From positions 18,786,001 to 18,850,000 of the forward strand of contig OX485806.1 of assembly GCA_950295325.1 (NCBI GenBank): a DNA stretch of 64,000 nucleotides. The letters run 5' to 3'. Shown in pieces: positions 1 to 12,657 of this stretch. This stretch comes from Polytrichum commune (lineage: Eukaryota; Streptophyta; Polytrichopsida; Polytrichales; Polytrichaceae). A program made the translations under genes and the position numbers. The notes under the pieces were generated by a model. The model searched no databases and was not told the DNA's origin. It saw nothing but the letters and a program-made list of their open reading frames with translations. Numbering within the stretch: position 1 is the stretch's first letter; each line of letters begins with the position of its first letter.

Positions 1-192
1 CAATTTATTATCACAACATCAATTTAAGGCCTCCGTTGTTAATTTCACAGTTTCTTATATATATACATATATCAGACAACAAGTATATGATTGATTCATC
101 CCAATTTATTATCACAACATCAAGTTAAGGGCTCCAATGTTAATTTCACGGTCTCTTATATTTATATATATATATATAATACACCAGACAAC
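1..192. repeat. Tandem pair of about 101 bp
   Basis: A stretch starting CAATTTATTATCACAACATC at position 1 is repeated from position 102 with a few substitutions, including the TTAATTTCAC and CAGACAAC segments. Both copies end in a (TA)n-rich tract. No coding potential is apparent. Confidence 0.8.
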
Positions 193-1631
193 GTGTTGGT
201 GGTGGCGGTGGTGGCGGTGGCCGTTGCCCCACCGTTCCATAGAGGTGTGGGAGCCACGTTAAAGTGATGTGTCCCATATGCATGGGTGCAAAGGATTGGG
301 ACGGCACAGGCCCATACTAGACCGATTGTCCCATTTAGTGTGTGTGGTATAAATTCCCGAAACACACATTGTTTTGTCAAATCTCAAAATTAGTGAGGGA
401 TGAATTTTTTACTAAATTCGTGAACATATGCTCATTTATCATACATTTCAAGATGACTAGTATGTGTTCTAAGGTGTTTGTAGATTGTAAAAACACAAGC
501 TATAAGGATGAGACCAACCTAAGTGCACCATGATGGCAAGAATTAAACCATTAAGGTTTCAAGCTACCCTTGGTTGGTATACATGACAATGTGTGCACTG
601 CCACTCTCACCACCACTCCCCCCCCCCCCCCCTTCCTTACACACAATTGTTTTAGTTCTTGATTGGTAACAGTCAACATCTAATTTAGTTTGTCACTAAA
701 ATTTCATACCATGTCAATCAAAGTGGTCATTATGGACTTGTCATGTAGCACCAAGTGTCATATGACATCCTTTGCAGGTGCTCCCCATAATTGCAAGATA
801 ATTGAATTAATGTGTGAATATGGTCGATGATCAATATTGTGGGTCACACCGAATCACATGCTTTGGTGTAGTTTTCACTTAGTCTATGAGACTAAGAACT
901 ATATTAAACACACCCTAGGTTTGAATCTCCTTGTATTTCTTTGGACCTTGACAAAAGGTTTGAATCGAGGCCCAAAGGAGTTATTGAAGGCCAACCTCAA
1001 TCTATTCAAGATTTGAGGTTGGGGTGGCCATGTATCCAACCTTGACCTACATTATTATCCAATAACAAGGACTTGGGGTTCAAGTTGAGGTTGGGATGGC
1101 CTTGCTATCTCACTAGATTAAGTTGGGATTTGTGATGCTAATATCGGGCTCAAATCTACTATATAAGGAAACTTCCAAACTACAAGGGTTTCCCAACATG
1201 TTCGCTTTCAACTTATATGGTTGCTACAAATCCCTGATTCCAAAGGCGAGGCAATCATGTAACTTAAAGTGTGTGTGGCTCTATTGGGGTAGTTTAACCT
1301 TCACACACAATTTTGACCAATGATAAGGTCATGAATTTTCTGATTCAATTATCATTTGTGAGTGACGGAGATTTCTATTTCAAAGTCGCATTTGAGAAGT
1401 AATAGTGATAGATGGCCAAGTGAAGATTCTTTTTCTTTTGAAGTAATCACATGAACTGATTATACCTAGAATGATGTCTATGTTTTTGAACATGTAGTCC
1501 AATCTCATCGTGACACATGTTATTTTTTTGTGTGTTCATTCTTAACAACTTGCCTTGCCATACACCACTCAAATCTAGATGTCGATCAAGAAGAGTGATC
1601 GCGTAAGGCCCACATCTAGTGGACCGGCATT
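193..1631. other. Unassigned AT-rich sequence
   Basis: I see no gene here. There is a GGTGGC-type simple tract near 196-222 and a poly-C run near 619-632. All open frames are under 70 codons and lack recognisable domains. Confidence 0.6.
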
Positions 1632-1636
1632 GTCAT

Positions 1637-2609
1637 TGTCGCAACCCTTGCTAGCTCCCCTTAACCATCTTAATCATTTTCATTTGTAGCAAGGGTCACG
1701 AGCGCTAACCCTTCACATTCCGCTATGCTAATGATTAGCTTCTCATACCCCCGACCTTATAGTTCATAGGAGGGGAACCAACATTTTTTTTTGCTTTCGG
1801 GACTCACCCTTTAATCGGTAACCAATTCTTAGATGTGGACTTCCATCGATGGAAGTCCAATCCTATGATGATCATCGCGTTGCCGGAGCAACACTATAAC
1901 AACCCAAACCATACTAGACAACTATGCCCTTACATTGGGCCAATGCCCATGAAGGCCGTGTCGTTCGGCCTCGGGTGGGTGAGGCCACATCACCTCACCC
2001 ATATAAGCCTCTAGGACTTTTGGCAGGGCCCCTACACCACCATCAAGAAATCTTTTGTCTCTCTACAAGAGTTGAGGCCAAGTATATATTTTCCTTTAGC
2101 CGTTGGGCCTAGAAGCCCCCAACAACTTCAGAACACCATAATTTTCTTGTATGATGTTTGATGCTAACAAATGACCGCTTCATTGTCATCTACGCTTCAC
2201 ATAAATGCCGATGGACTCCTTACTTGCCCCATTTTGGCAAGTAATGAGGAAGTTATGCCTCTTCAAACCTTGGCACTCCCGGGAGCCACTCCCAAGCCAT
2301 TGATGTACCAAGGCGATATCCCGGGACATCGCCCCACTCCAATTGCCATATCTCCTAGCTCACACATCCGATTGAGATGTTCTTGAGCATTCTAGAATTT
2401 ACACATCATAAGCTACGCATAGCTCATGGCCTTACCCTCATGACTTCTAATTTCCGTGGGTAGAAGGCGTTCCCAACGCCCGGGGCCCTCACCCACACTA
2501 GGATCACTTGGACCCTCTCACCAACGGTACCACAAGTCCCGGGTGTCACTCTGGGGTCCCCCTTGTGTCCATGGTGTTTCGGGCACTCCTCATGGAGAGG
2601 TGCGCGATA
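1637..2609 (+). mobile_element. Solo LTR, copy A (973 bp)
   Basis: The element starts TGTCGCAACCCTTGCTAGC and ends GGAGAGGTGCGCGATA. It is flanked by the 5-bp direct repeat GTCAT at 1632-1636 and 2610-2614. The TG start and 5-bp target duplication are those of an LTR; the expected terminal CA has mutated to TA. Two further full-length copies occur in this window: 17460-18439 and a split copy, 40644-41497 plus 63729-63853. No internal retrotransposon coding region adjoins it, so it is a solo LTR. Whether the parent was Copia or Gypsy cannot be told from the LTR alone. Confidence 0.88.
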
Positions 2610-2727
2610 GTCATAGTGCCCACCCAACTTTACATGCCATCTTTGGCAAGAGGGAAGTGTTGCATACAACCCACCCATCTTAAAAACCTACCCCCTATGA
2701 TTTTGTGATGATTCATTTACACTTTTG

Positions 2728-3340
2728 TTCACTACACCAAATCACGATCTTTAAAACCAATTCCAGTGTCAAATTATCTAAATTATGTGACGTCTACCCT
2801 ACATACTAGTTACATGCATTTTCGTTGGATGAATGAAAGGGACACTTGTATGCATCAATTCCCTCTCATCACCATCCACTTCCACGCCATTCTTCTCCTT
2901 ATCTTATTCTCTTCTTTAGTGGGTCAAACTTATCTCCATGGTCTTGTAAATTGATTTGATTCATATGTTGTTCATCACACTGAATCAAAGTCTTTGAAAC
3001 CGATTCCGGTGTCAAATTATTTTAAATAAATTACCTCCGACCTACATGCCATTCACGGGCATTTTCACTTGACAAAAGATTTGAGGCACACTCATATGCA
3101 ATAATTCCCCTCATCACCATTTACTTCCACATTACTCTTCCCCATATTCTTATTATCTTCCTTAGTGGGTCTGATCAAATCTCTAAAGTTTTATAAGCTA
3201 ATTCATTTCATATGTTGCTCATTACATGAAATAAATTTTTTTGAAACCACCTCCGGTGTCCAATTAGTCAAATCAAATAACCTCCAACATAATACCATTC
3301 ACGGACATTTTCGCTAGCTGAAAAAGGCTTGTACCACTAG
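2728..3340. repeat. Tandem repeat of about 244 bp
   Basis: Three diverged units begin near 2728, 2971 and 3217. Each contains a GAAACC-type segment, then CCGGTGTC or CCAGTGTC with CAAATTA, then CCCCTCATCACCATTTACTT-like sequence and a TTAGTGGGTC segment. The third unit is interrupted near 3340 by the 151-bp satellite array and seems to resume near 4745 (ATGTGCAATAATTTCCC, then CAGTGCGTCC). Confidence 0.75.
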
Positions 3341-3366
3341 AAGAAAGCTTGTCCATTACAACCACC

Positions 3367-4731
3367 TAGTGTGACTTGGCCACTACACTTGTGGCGAGAA
3401 AATGCATAGATAAATCATCTTGGTTGTCCAATGTCCAAAACCAAAACCCTCTTATTGACGACCAAACTCGTTTATTAATGCATTTTCCTCACCACAAGTC
3501 GCCACAATGGCCAAGTCTCAACAGATGGCCACTACACTCATGGCAAGAAAATGCATAGGTAAATCATCTTGGTTGCCCAATGTTCAAAAACAAAACCCTC
3601 CAGTTGACAACCAAATTGATTTATTGATGCATTTTCCTTGCCACAAGTCGCTGCAGTGGCCAAGTCTCAACGGATGGCCACTACACTCATTATGGCGAGA
3701 AAATGCACAGATAAATCATATTGATTGCCCAATGTCCAAAACCAAAACCCTTCGGTTGATGACCAAACTTGTTTATTGATGCATTTTCCTCGCCACAAGT
3801 CACCGTAGTGGCCAAGTCTCAACAGATGGCCACTACACTCATGGCGAGAAAATGCATAGATAAATCATATCGATTGCCCAATGTCCAAAACCAAAACCCT
3901 CCAGTTGACGACCAAACTCGTTTATTGATGCATTTTCGTCGCCACAAGTCGCCACAGTGGCCAAGTCTCAACGGATGGCCACTACACTCATCATGGCGAG
4001 AAAATGCACAGATAAATCATATCGACTGCCCAATTTTCGAATCCAAAACCCTCCGGTTGATGACCAAACTCGTTTATTGATGCATTTTCCTCGCCACAAG
4101 TCACTGCAGTGGCCAAGTCTCAACGGATGGCCACTACACTCATGGCGGCGAGAAAATGCACAGATAAATCATATTGATTGCCCAATGTTCAAAACCAAAA
4201 CCCTTCGGTTGATGACCAAACTCGTTTATTGATGCATTTTCCTCGCCACAAGTCACCGTAGTGGCCAAGTCTCAACAGATGGCCACTACACTCATGGCGA
4301 GAAAATGCATAGATAAATCATATCGATTGCCCAATGTCCAAAACCAAAACCCTCCAGTTGACGACCAAACTCGTTTATTGATGCATTTTCGTCGCCACAA
4401 GTCGCCACAGTGGCCAAGTCTCAACGGATGGCCACTACACTCATCATGGCGAGAAAATGCACAGATAAATCATATCGACTGCCCAATTTTCGAATCCAAA
4501 ACCCTCCGGTTGATGACCAAACTCGTTTATTGATGCATTTTCCTCGCCACAAGTCACTGCAGTGGCCAAGTCTCAACGGATGGCCACTACACTCATGGCG
4601 AGAAAATGCACAAATAAATCATATCAAATGCCCAATGTTCAAAACCAAAACCCTCCGGTTGACGACCAAACTCGTTTATTGATGCATTTTTGTCGCCACA
4701 AGTCGCCGCAGTGGCCAAGTCTCAACGGATG
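3367..4731. repeat. 151-bp satellite array with trimeric higher-order unit
   Basis: About nine head-to-tail monomers of 149-153 bp are recognised by TGGCCACTACACTC, GCGAGAAAATGCA, GATAAATCAT, AAACTCGTTTATTGATGCAT and CGCCACAAGTC. The block from about 3805 is repeated nearly base for base from about 4258, a period of 453 bp or three monomers, so a trimer was recently duplicated. Overlapping open frames through the array arise because monomers near 151 bp put the same sequence into successive frames; they are not genes. Confidence 0.92.
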
Positions 4732-6615
4732 CTTGAAATGGAGCGTGTTTTCTTCTCGTGTACACTCACTCACTCATGTGCAATAATTTCCCGCTGGCAG
4801 CGATCCACTTCTTTTCTTCTTCAGTGCGTCCAACGTAGTATCTCTCAGATTTGATGAACAAATATCCCAAGTTATCTACAACAAATCATACCCTATCCCA
4901 GTACCAGAATCCTAACTACCAGTGAGTACTCATGCCATTTTTCCAGTCTTCTGCAAGGAACTTGATCTCCGACTCCCCAAGTACTGAGGTGGCTGCAGTG
5001 TCTTCTCCTCCCGTATGCTTGCAAACTTACTGTTTCGTACTCGTCAGCAGCGAGTCAGGTATAAATCCATTTCACTCACCTCCCCGCCCGTGGATTTAAT
5101 TTGAATCACCGTAAGGTAACTATGTGGGCACTTTGGCCAACGCTACACCGATTTTTGAGCCCGTGAATTGTTTCACATGAATCGTGATGGTGAGTCACGA
5201 AGGTTGTCCTTTCAAGTTTCAAGATTGGATTACGAATGCAAAAGTTATAGGGTTGACACATGTGATGGGTTTTTTGCCTTTGCAACTTTTTATGACGCGT
5301 TATTCTTATTTACAGGGAAAAAAAAAGACCCAAAAATCATACTAAAATAAAGTCAAAACATGTATGGGATATTTTCAGGTGATAACCTTTTTGTAATGAT
5401 CACATACATAAGTATTGTAAATTTCATCTTAAGCACTAACCTAATTTGTTTGTGTGCCAATCCTTTCTAAACAACTTTGTCTTAAGAGGTTTCTCTTACA
5501 GAGTGAAGAACGTACTTTTTTTTAATAATGAATATTGAGATCGCTCAAAACCATTAGACAGAGGGAAGTCAACCCCGTTTCTAAAGCTTCATATGACAAG
5601 TCTGCGTGGTAACCAATGGATCCAATCCAGATTCGATCCACCGGTCAAGTGAGATGAAATCGGTCTGTGTATTTAAGTGTGCCCACATTATCAAGGCCGC
5701 ATTCTACCCGACCTTCATCGAAGGAGGTCAAGCGACGAGATTCGAAGCAACCCGAAGAATTAACGCCAACGAATCTTGTCGTCGCACAGAGTTTCAAACT
5801 TTCACCCAGCAGAGAGAGAGAGAGAGAGAGAGCCAGGCAGGGGTGCTCCATGTAAATCCTGCGATATATATAAAAATATAATGTACGAAGGTACCCGAGC
5901 AGCGGATCTGGAGATACGTACTTCCAGCGAGATTGTGTACCCGGCTCGAGGTTGTTGCAGATTCTTGTGGCACATGAGATTTGGAATGAAAGTGAAAGAC
6001 AAGTTAATTAAGTTGGCAAGTTAAGTTAGTACTATGTAGCCTACCTGCAACCAACTGAATCAAGGAGCGCCGTCCTGTATTAAGGCTCGCTTCATGAAAT
6101 GACACCCACCGTATCATGGGGGTCGTGTCGTTCGAAAGAGCATGTGAGGGAGGACAGATTTGCTCCTGCAAAGCAAAGCAAAGCAGTCGTGTGTTAACTT
6201 TACTTAGAGCTTTGTCACATCTATGTTATGTCGGCGTGATTTGCGCGGTCTTTGACTTTCGTGCTCGAAATGGACCGGCGTGAGTTATGAGGAAGGGTGA
6301 GTTATTAGGAGTCACTCCACACACACCCCCCCCCCCGCAAGACATGTGTCACAAGGGCACTGGCCCATGTGCTCAAAGTATAGACATCGTTCTAGGTTCG
6401 ATAATGAACACAATTGGAAGATTCTATGCGTTTGTTTTAAGACTACTGCACATTTTGGAACTTGAATGGATTATGTGTACGATTCACAATCCTCAAGAAG
6501 ATGAGATGATGTCCAAGCTAATGGGCAGCTAAAATCTCCCTCTCTTTGCTATGTTTTTGCTTAATCATAAATGAACAGAACCAATATCACAATATAACCC
6601 CAAAGGAATAATACT
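4732..6615. other. Unassigned sequence with a (GA)n microsatellite
   Basis: The start resumes the 244-bp repeat (about 4745-4870). A (GA)n tract lies near 5811-5832 and a poly-C run near 6327-6337. There is no recognisable coding region; short overlapping frames around 5600-6020 look random. Confidence 0.5.
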
Positions 6616-6640
6616 TTAGGGTTAGGTTAGGTTAGGTTAG
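6616..6640. repeat. Short TTAGG-like tandem tract
   Basis: TTAGGGTTAGGTTAGGTTAG forms four or five short units. It is not the plant telomere unit TTTAGGG and is too short to be a chromosome end. Confidence 0.6.
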
Positions 6641-9600
6641 TTTGACCTAACGAATATCCACCATAGATCAGATCCTCTGCATCTATGGTCACGATTGTTA
6701 CCTAATCCTATATTAAGTGAAAGAGGCCATGAGAGCCTCCTTTCACTAGTTAAACCGCAATGGCAGTTTACCCTAAGTAACTTTTGGGATTAGTGTAAGC
6801 TGTGTGAACTAGTTAAGGTGGGAGGTGTATGTAAGCTACCTCTAAGCTCGGTAGCACAAGGTTCAAATGGCTAAGGAATGGGTAGAATACTCTATGGCAA
6901 TATGTGTATTTGATGATACAAAGTGTATGATTATGCCATACATGATTGTGTGACATAGATAACAATTGGGTTTTGTTGTTATTCACCTCGTGTACGTTAC
7001 TAACCCTCTCTTTGGATTTGGTTGATGGCATGGACATAGGTGAGACATACCTTTCACAAATTGACGGCACTCTTAGGTTTTGTATATCATCTTCTTTTAG
7101 AAATAACGTGTGTATAGTGCTTAAATATTCTACAATGATGAGGAATACAAAGCAATATTTTGATTTGTGAGAGGACTTCAAAGTTCTTTTGAACATGTCT
7201 TACATATTATTTTAAACTTGTTTTTTTAAAACTTTGGATATGGAATGCAACACATTACTTAAAGGTACAAAGGATAAAACCTTAACAATGTAGGTTGCTT
7301 AAAGGTTTTAACTTTCTTAGATACATACCAAGGTGAGACAATGACAAAAGTATGGAGATAGTTAAGCAAATATATGGTCATGAGGGATGGTCCCACCCAC
7401 CGACCCTCCCGGGTTTTGAAAGGTACATAGATATGTAGAAGAATGGGTTGGCCTCTACATAAGAGGATGTATAATGAAAGGACTAAGGTTGAAAGTAAGC
7501 ATAGAACTGCTCAAGAAAAGCCCAACTCTCTCTCCAATGTCCCAAAGGCCTTTGTTGCCCTTCAACTGGACCATATCAAACACTACATGTACCATAGAAA
7601 CAAAACATGGTTGTACATTAAAAGACCATGGACATGATGTGCATGAACATTTGGCACCATAGTGGAAATATAAAAGCAGTCACATGGTGATACTTTAGTC
7701 CGGAATTGGCCAAAAACATGGATTTGCTTTAATATTAGGTAATGTATATGGTGTCATTTTGCCCAGCTATCGCCTATACACAAAACACATTTGGCACCCC
7801 CTAATTGTAAATTATAGACTTTCTTCTTTATATCTCCCTATCATGTGATGTACTGAATCTTTTGAGGGTTTCCATATTGACTTGCATCACATGCTCCTCA
7901 ACCATCTTGAAGCCATAAATTTGGCCATTCATAGTTGAAATTTCAATATTGGTATGTTGCAAAGGTGGCACCAAATTCCGATCGCAATAGACACAATGTG
8001 TAATACAAATTTCACTAAAGGTGTATAAAGCAATATGGTGCCATCACATGTGGGTTGGAACATGACATCCATAAAGCCCGCATAGTTGGTATGCCACATC
8101 CATGCCCTTCACAAACGTTTTGCATTCACATGCATTTGGATTGTGTCAATGTTTATGGGTTTCTTCCCACTCACCTCGGCTAAATATGACAGTGGGCCCA
8201 ATTGTGTCAATTATACCACTTGCCATTTTATTTGTAACCCCTTTGTCAATGTCCTCACTAAAACCGTACCTTGCTTGGCATTACCTTGCATGAAAGTTGG
8301 TCATCTACCATGAGATTGAGCTTCCATGTGTATATCCCAGTCATGCCCTAGTCCAACTATGGACAAATTGTACTTTGCCACCAAACATGTGAAAGCCCAA
8401 ACCTTGATCCCCTGTTTTGGGAGGTTTTTGGGTGAATTATTGGCACCATCTCTTCATGGAGAGAGATGGTGCCAATCAAGAGTTTGTAAGAAGAAGAGTC
8501 ACTTCACCCTTGGACACAAACTTAGGCTCATACAACATTTCCCTTTATATGTAACCATGCCTCCATCCACATTTTCTTCCATAGTGGCTTCGATCTATTG
8601 CTTTTGTCCTCAATCAACCATCAAAATTTGTTTAGTTTGTCATGATTTGGGCTAGCCCTATCAATTTCTCTTTCCACATGAATGCATGTGGCAATTGCAT
8701 CAAATCATTCCCTAGACATTGTGCTTGAAATGAATGAACACCTAAATACTAGTTGACTTATTTGTCAGTAAGTATATTAACCTAATGTTGAGATTTTGTT
8801 TTGCACCCATGAGATTAATTATTACAAACCATGGCTCTCAATCATGTTGGCATCCACCTTGATCCCCCCACCCCTCAACTCTGATTATCCCTTTGTTCGC
8901 TACACTCACATTGATATAACGATTGACATGTACTTAATTTGTGAAGAGTGTTGTGAGAGCATAAATCCCCAATCATTGTGGTTCAATGTTTATGCTTTAG
9001 GCCCTATGTTATTTAGGTTGCATAAGGGTCCAATGAATGTTATAGCAATGGAACATATAAATTTCGGGGTTGTAACCAATGCTCATTGGTATAACTATTT
9101 GTATGCCATGCGCCTTGGGATTTTATTTGTGTTTTCTCTATCTATCTTTTTGGTTGGTAAACTACATAGAATATGGGGACTAGCATCTTCATGCCCCCCA
9201 AGATGTAAAATTTTATCAGATTTTGGGGAACCCTCATTCTCACCTTCATTTCCTGCAATCTAGAACAATCCCGTCATCACTAAATGCAGCCCTAAACCCT
9301 AATCCCTAATGCATGTACTTGCACTTCACTCTCTATCAATTGCGCCCGATCCCCTATCTTCTACCAACCATGAGAATAAACATACCCAATGGACCAAAGT
9401 TTGACTTCATCTTTATCACCAAAATGTATAACAACTATATGTTGTTACCAACACCCACATAGCCCTCTCATCTTGTTCACGCATTGTTGTCTTCCTTCAT
9501 AAGTTATGGCCATGGAGAACCAAGCTCAAGACTTTGTGTTGCCTTAAAATCTCTCATCATAGTCACATGGTTTCGGACACTATATTGGTGATTGACATTG

Positions 9601-11049
9601 CATAAGCGGGTGCTTCATAAGTTCGTGAGGTTCCCTCAAATCCGTTATGGTAGCAATTGTGTACCATGATTACTATTTGCAATTGTTTAAGTCTCCCTCT
9701 CTTTATTTGGTTCTCCAACCTGGTAGCAACTATCGCCATTCCTTCATTGAAATTGAATGCGGCCATTGTCTTGCATTTGTGCAGGAGGCCTAGGGTAAAT
9801 GATAGGGCAAGGTGCTTGAGATTTGACATGCAATATAAAATAGAAAACCCATAAACGAATCTCCATTGTGGATAGGTTGCATGGATGAATTCGGCCAAAA
9901 TATTGATGATTGTAGCTTGAAGGGAGTCCCCCCACCCCCACCCCCACCCTGCGAAGTCCTTGTTTGATGTTCAATACGAGTCCATTGCTTTGAAATCAAT
10001 CAAATGGGATCCTTAAGGTGCAAGCCTTAGTACCGAAAACTCATCGTGCAATAATTTTCACATTTCTTGCCATTGGATCTTTGACCAAATTTGGCATCTT
10101 TCAACTACCAAGAGTCCTTAGAAGGGAGCACCACATGTAGATCATGGGCTCTTGTAAATTCTAACAATAACTACTGCGACAATCACTAGAATTTCAAAAT
10201 GGCATGGGAAAACGGCTCTTCTTCTTATAAGACATAATGTTAACCTTCCCCAAAGAAATTTAAAAAATCCTTCCTCTTTACCATTGCCCATGCATCACTT
10301 GTGCCCCTCTCGTTGGGTTTCCCCTCAATCAAGAATCAAACCCACCCAACACAAAAACCCTAACCCCTAACCCCTACCCCCACCCCACCCCCAAATCAAT
10401 GGTTTGGCCAAATAGACAATAGGCCAAGGGGTAGGCCCCAATACCCTAAACCCGCTCCCCGTCCAATAAATTATCCCAGCCCCCAATGAACCCAGTCTAG
10501 CATTGCAACATTTCAACATTGAAAAAAATCAAAATCAAATCTCCCCGCAACCAATTTTTGATTTGCCGGCGCTTAAGGGCCAATTTACACCATGGACCAT
10601 GAAGTCAGACCATGGAACAAGGACAATTTCCACAGTCCGACTTCATGGTCTAACTTTCATGGTCCAATTTCTTAAAAAAAAATCAATTTACAAAGCCTTT
10701 GGGATCCTCACTAGATGTAAACCGAATGTGGACCAAGAGGAACGACCATGCACCCAAAAGTGAATGTGCTGATTTATTTAGTACATGTCCAAAAAGTGCA
10801 TTTCTGAAAAAAAATAAAAAAATCGATTGAACATTCTTTTGTTTCCTCTTGTCTTCATCTTCATCCACCCCCCCACCCCCCCACCCACCCACCCAAAAAA
10901 AACATTAAAATATGAGTATAACAATAATTCTTTGCCATGGGCCCTTGTTTTTTTCCCTACCAAAACACTTATTTTGCCTCTCCCACCGTAAAAACCCATT
11001 GGACCACGTCAACGGATACTGCAGACCTCAACATACGTCTTTGGGGGAA
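6641..11049. other. Long unassigned AT-rich stretch
   Basis: I find no convincing gene. A 155-codon open frame at 8796-9263 has no recognisable domain and no supporting splice or homology signal. Poly-C/ACCC tracts lie near 9928-9948 and 10870-10893. An imperfect inverted repeat at about 10593-10660 pairs GACCATGAAGTC with GACTTCATGGTC. Confidence 0.5.
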
Positions 11050-11051
11050 AA

Positions 11052-11190
11052 GAAAGAAAAGAAAAAATAATGCCCGTACCATGTACCGGCATGAATGTGA
11101 GCCCGTTAACCCGATGTTGATCATGTTACCCATGATGCAGTATGGGGCGTTATGCCTCTTTAGGAGGTGGGCTCCGGTGGTGTGTCTTTA
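11052..11190. repeat. Dispersed repeat R1, copy 1
   Basis: This segment resembles 15766-15893. The shared order is an A/G-rich AAGAAAAGAAAAA tract, CCCGTAC then TGTACCGGCATGAATGTGAG, and finally GTTATGCCTCTTTAGG. It has no coding capacity and its class is unknown. Confidence 0.7.
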
Positions 11191-11202
11191 GTTAACTTCC
11201 CT

Positions 11203-11478
11203 TTAGGGCGGGGGAACAATGGTTTGTTTATTATCAAGTTTCCTTTTGTTAAGGACTAAGTAGGTGAGGTATTTGATGGCATTTTGGTGTAAGTTTTTCA
11301 TGAGTGATTTGATACTGGACTTTGGGAGTTTAAGTTTGTCGAGTTGTTCGATAGAGTGTTCATGGATGGCCCCTCGTACTCCAGCAGTGATAGTGATGAG
11401 GGGGTTCTTTGGGGGAACCTCGAACTCCATGACCACTCTAACATATTTATTCCGTCCCGGGACGCGTTCAACAGCCAA
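11203..11478 (-). CDS. Possible remnant ORF, 91 codons, unrecognised
   Basis: The leftward reading frame has a protein-like composition: basic, with an ordered mix of Leu, Ile and Lys, including KYVRVVMEFEVP and SIKSLMKNLHQNAIKYLTYL. That is unlike the low-complexity frames around it. It lies next to dispersed repeat R1 and could be the remains of a transposon gene. I do not recognise a family, and the start and end are only those of the open frame. Confidence 0.3.
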   Translation of the reverse strand: MAVERVPGRNKYVRVVMEFEVPPKNPLITITAGVRGAIHEHSIEQLDKLKLPKSSIKSLMKNLHQNAIKYLTYLVLNKRKLDNKQTIVPPP

Positions 11479-11934
11479 TGAAATATTTTACAAGGCCTTG
11501 GGACGAGTTCACGGTCCATGGTGTAAAGCAAACCGGCCGGACGACCCCCTCCCCTCCCCTCCTCCCCTCCCCTCCCTTAGGTTACACAACACATTGGAAC
11601 GGGAAATCGCTCGAGGGCCTCCGGAGGCGCCGGCAGGATAAGATAAATTGCCCCTTATCCTGGTCTCCTTACGAGATCTTTCGAGGTTTGAAAGAATGTT
11701 GAGCATGATCATGCAGTAGTACCAGCGCTGCTGCTGTTGCTGTTGCATGTAAGAAGTGAAGGATTCCGTGGATTCCGCAGATCTCCTCCAGCAGGCTCCC
11801 CAGTTGAATGGCCTTGTGCCCACTAGGCTTAAGCTAGCCAGCTTGTAGTGGCTGTCAGAGCTGTGAAAGCCCCTCCCCTTCCCTTCCCTTCACCCAATCG
11901 TGAATAATATATACGCGTATATAACTCACTTGTG

Positions 11935-12190
11935 CCCCCCTCCCCAGTGATCGGGGAGATTTTTGGGCATAATCGGTTGAGATCCTAGTGTTTGCAAGTC
12001 CAACCGGTTACATGTTCACATCCTTCGGTTTTTCTTTATTAAACTGGGGTATATTCTATAAATTCCTCTAAAATGATCGGAGATTTTCCTGCAGTCTTGA
12101 ACTTCAATCGGTTATTTTCCAAACTCAACTGGTTTGTCTGTATCTAACTGCCGGTTCTCCCCAATCATAGCCGCTCCCCACCTGACTTTA
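11935..12190. repeat. Dispersed repeat R2, copy 1
   Basis: Marked by TTTTGGGCATAATCGG, TGTTTGCAAGTCCAACCGGT, GGGGTATATTCTAT, AAAATGATCGG and CAACTGGTTTGTCT. Related sequence occurs at 23355-23515 and, in rearranged order, at 35095-35340. In the third copy the CAACCGGTTTGTCT segment precedes the TGCAAGTCCAACCGG segment, so the family is scrambled. No coding region is seen. Confidence 0.7.
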
Positions 12191-12657
12191 CCAAATCACC
12201 AAAGTCTTTCCGAAAACCCGGGTAAAGCTCCCTCGGTTACAGCGGAGGCACCCGGCTATCCCAATGCACCTACAAGGACTTGCTCCGGAGATTTTTTAGT
12301 AGGCTTTAGTTAAGTAGCTTTCACACGTGTTCATGGATAGTTTTTGTCCCATCCCCAAATGCCTTACTACTCGTCTATCTTACCATCGGTTTTTGTTAAT
12401 GGAGCTCCCTCGTGCCCTCATAGCTAAGACTAAAAAGCCACCAATCACAAGGGCGGGAGGCGACACTTTTGAAAGTCCTATATTCTTGCCTCATGTCTAG
12501 GTACCGATGGGAGGGTCGGTGCTTGGGGCTTAAAACCTCCACTTTTAAGCCATGCCACATCATTTGCCAACTAGGCTCAGCACTAGATAATGTCAATGGT
12601 GTGGAGGCCGTGTTTTTAGAACCAACTTTTAGGCTTCGCTAAAGTCAGGTGGGGAGG
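12191..12657. other. Unassigned spacer
   Basis: Spacer between repeat R2 and the MITE pair. Nothing recognisable as a gene. Confidence 0.5.

Noticed and set aside
3507-4786. Series of overlapping MAKSQ...-type open frames
   Set aside because: They are read-through of the 151-bp satellite monomers in successive frames and not a repeat-protein gene.
8796-9263. 155-codon rightward open frame
   Set aside because: No domain, no splice context, and ordinary AT-rich composition; it looks like chance.
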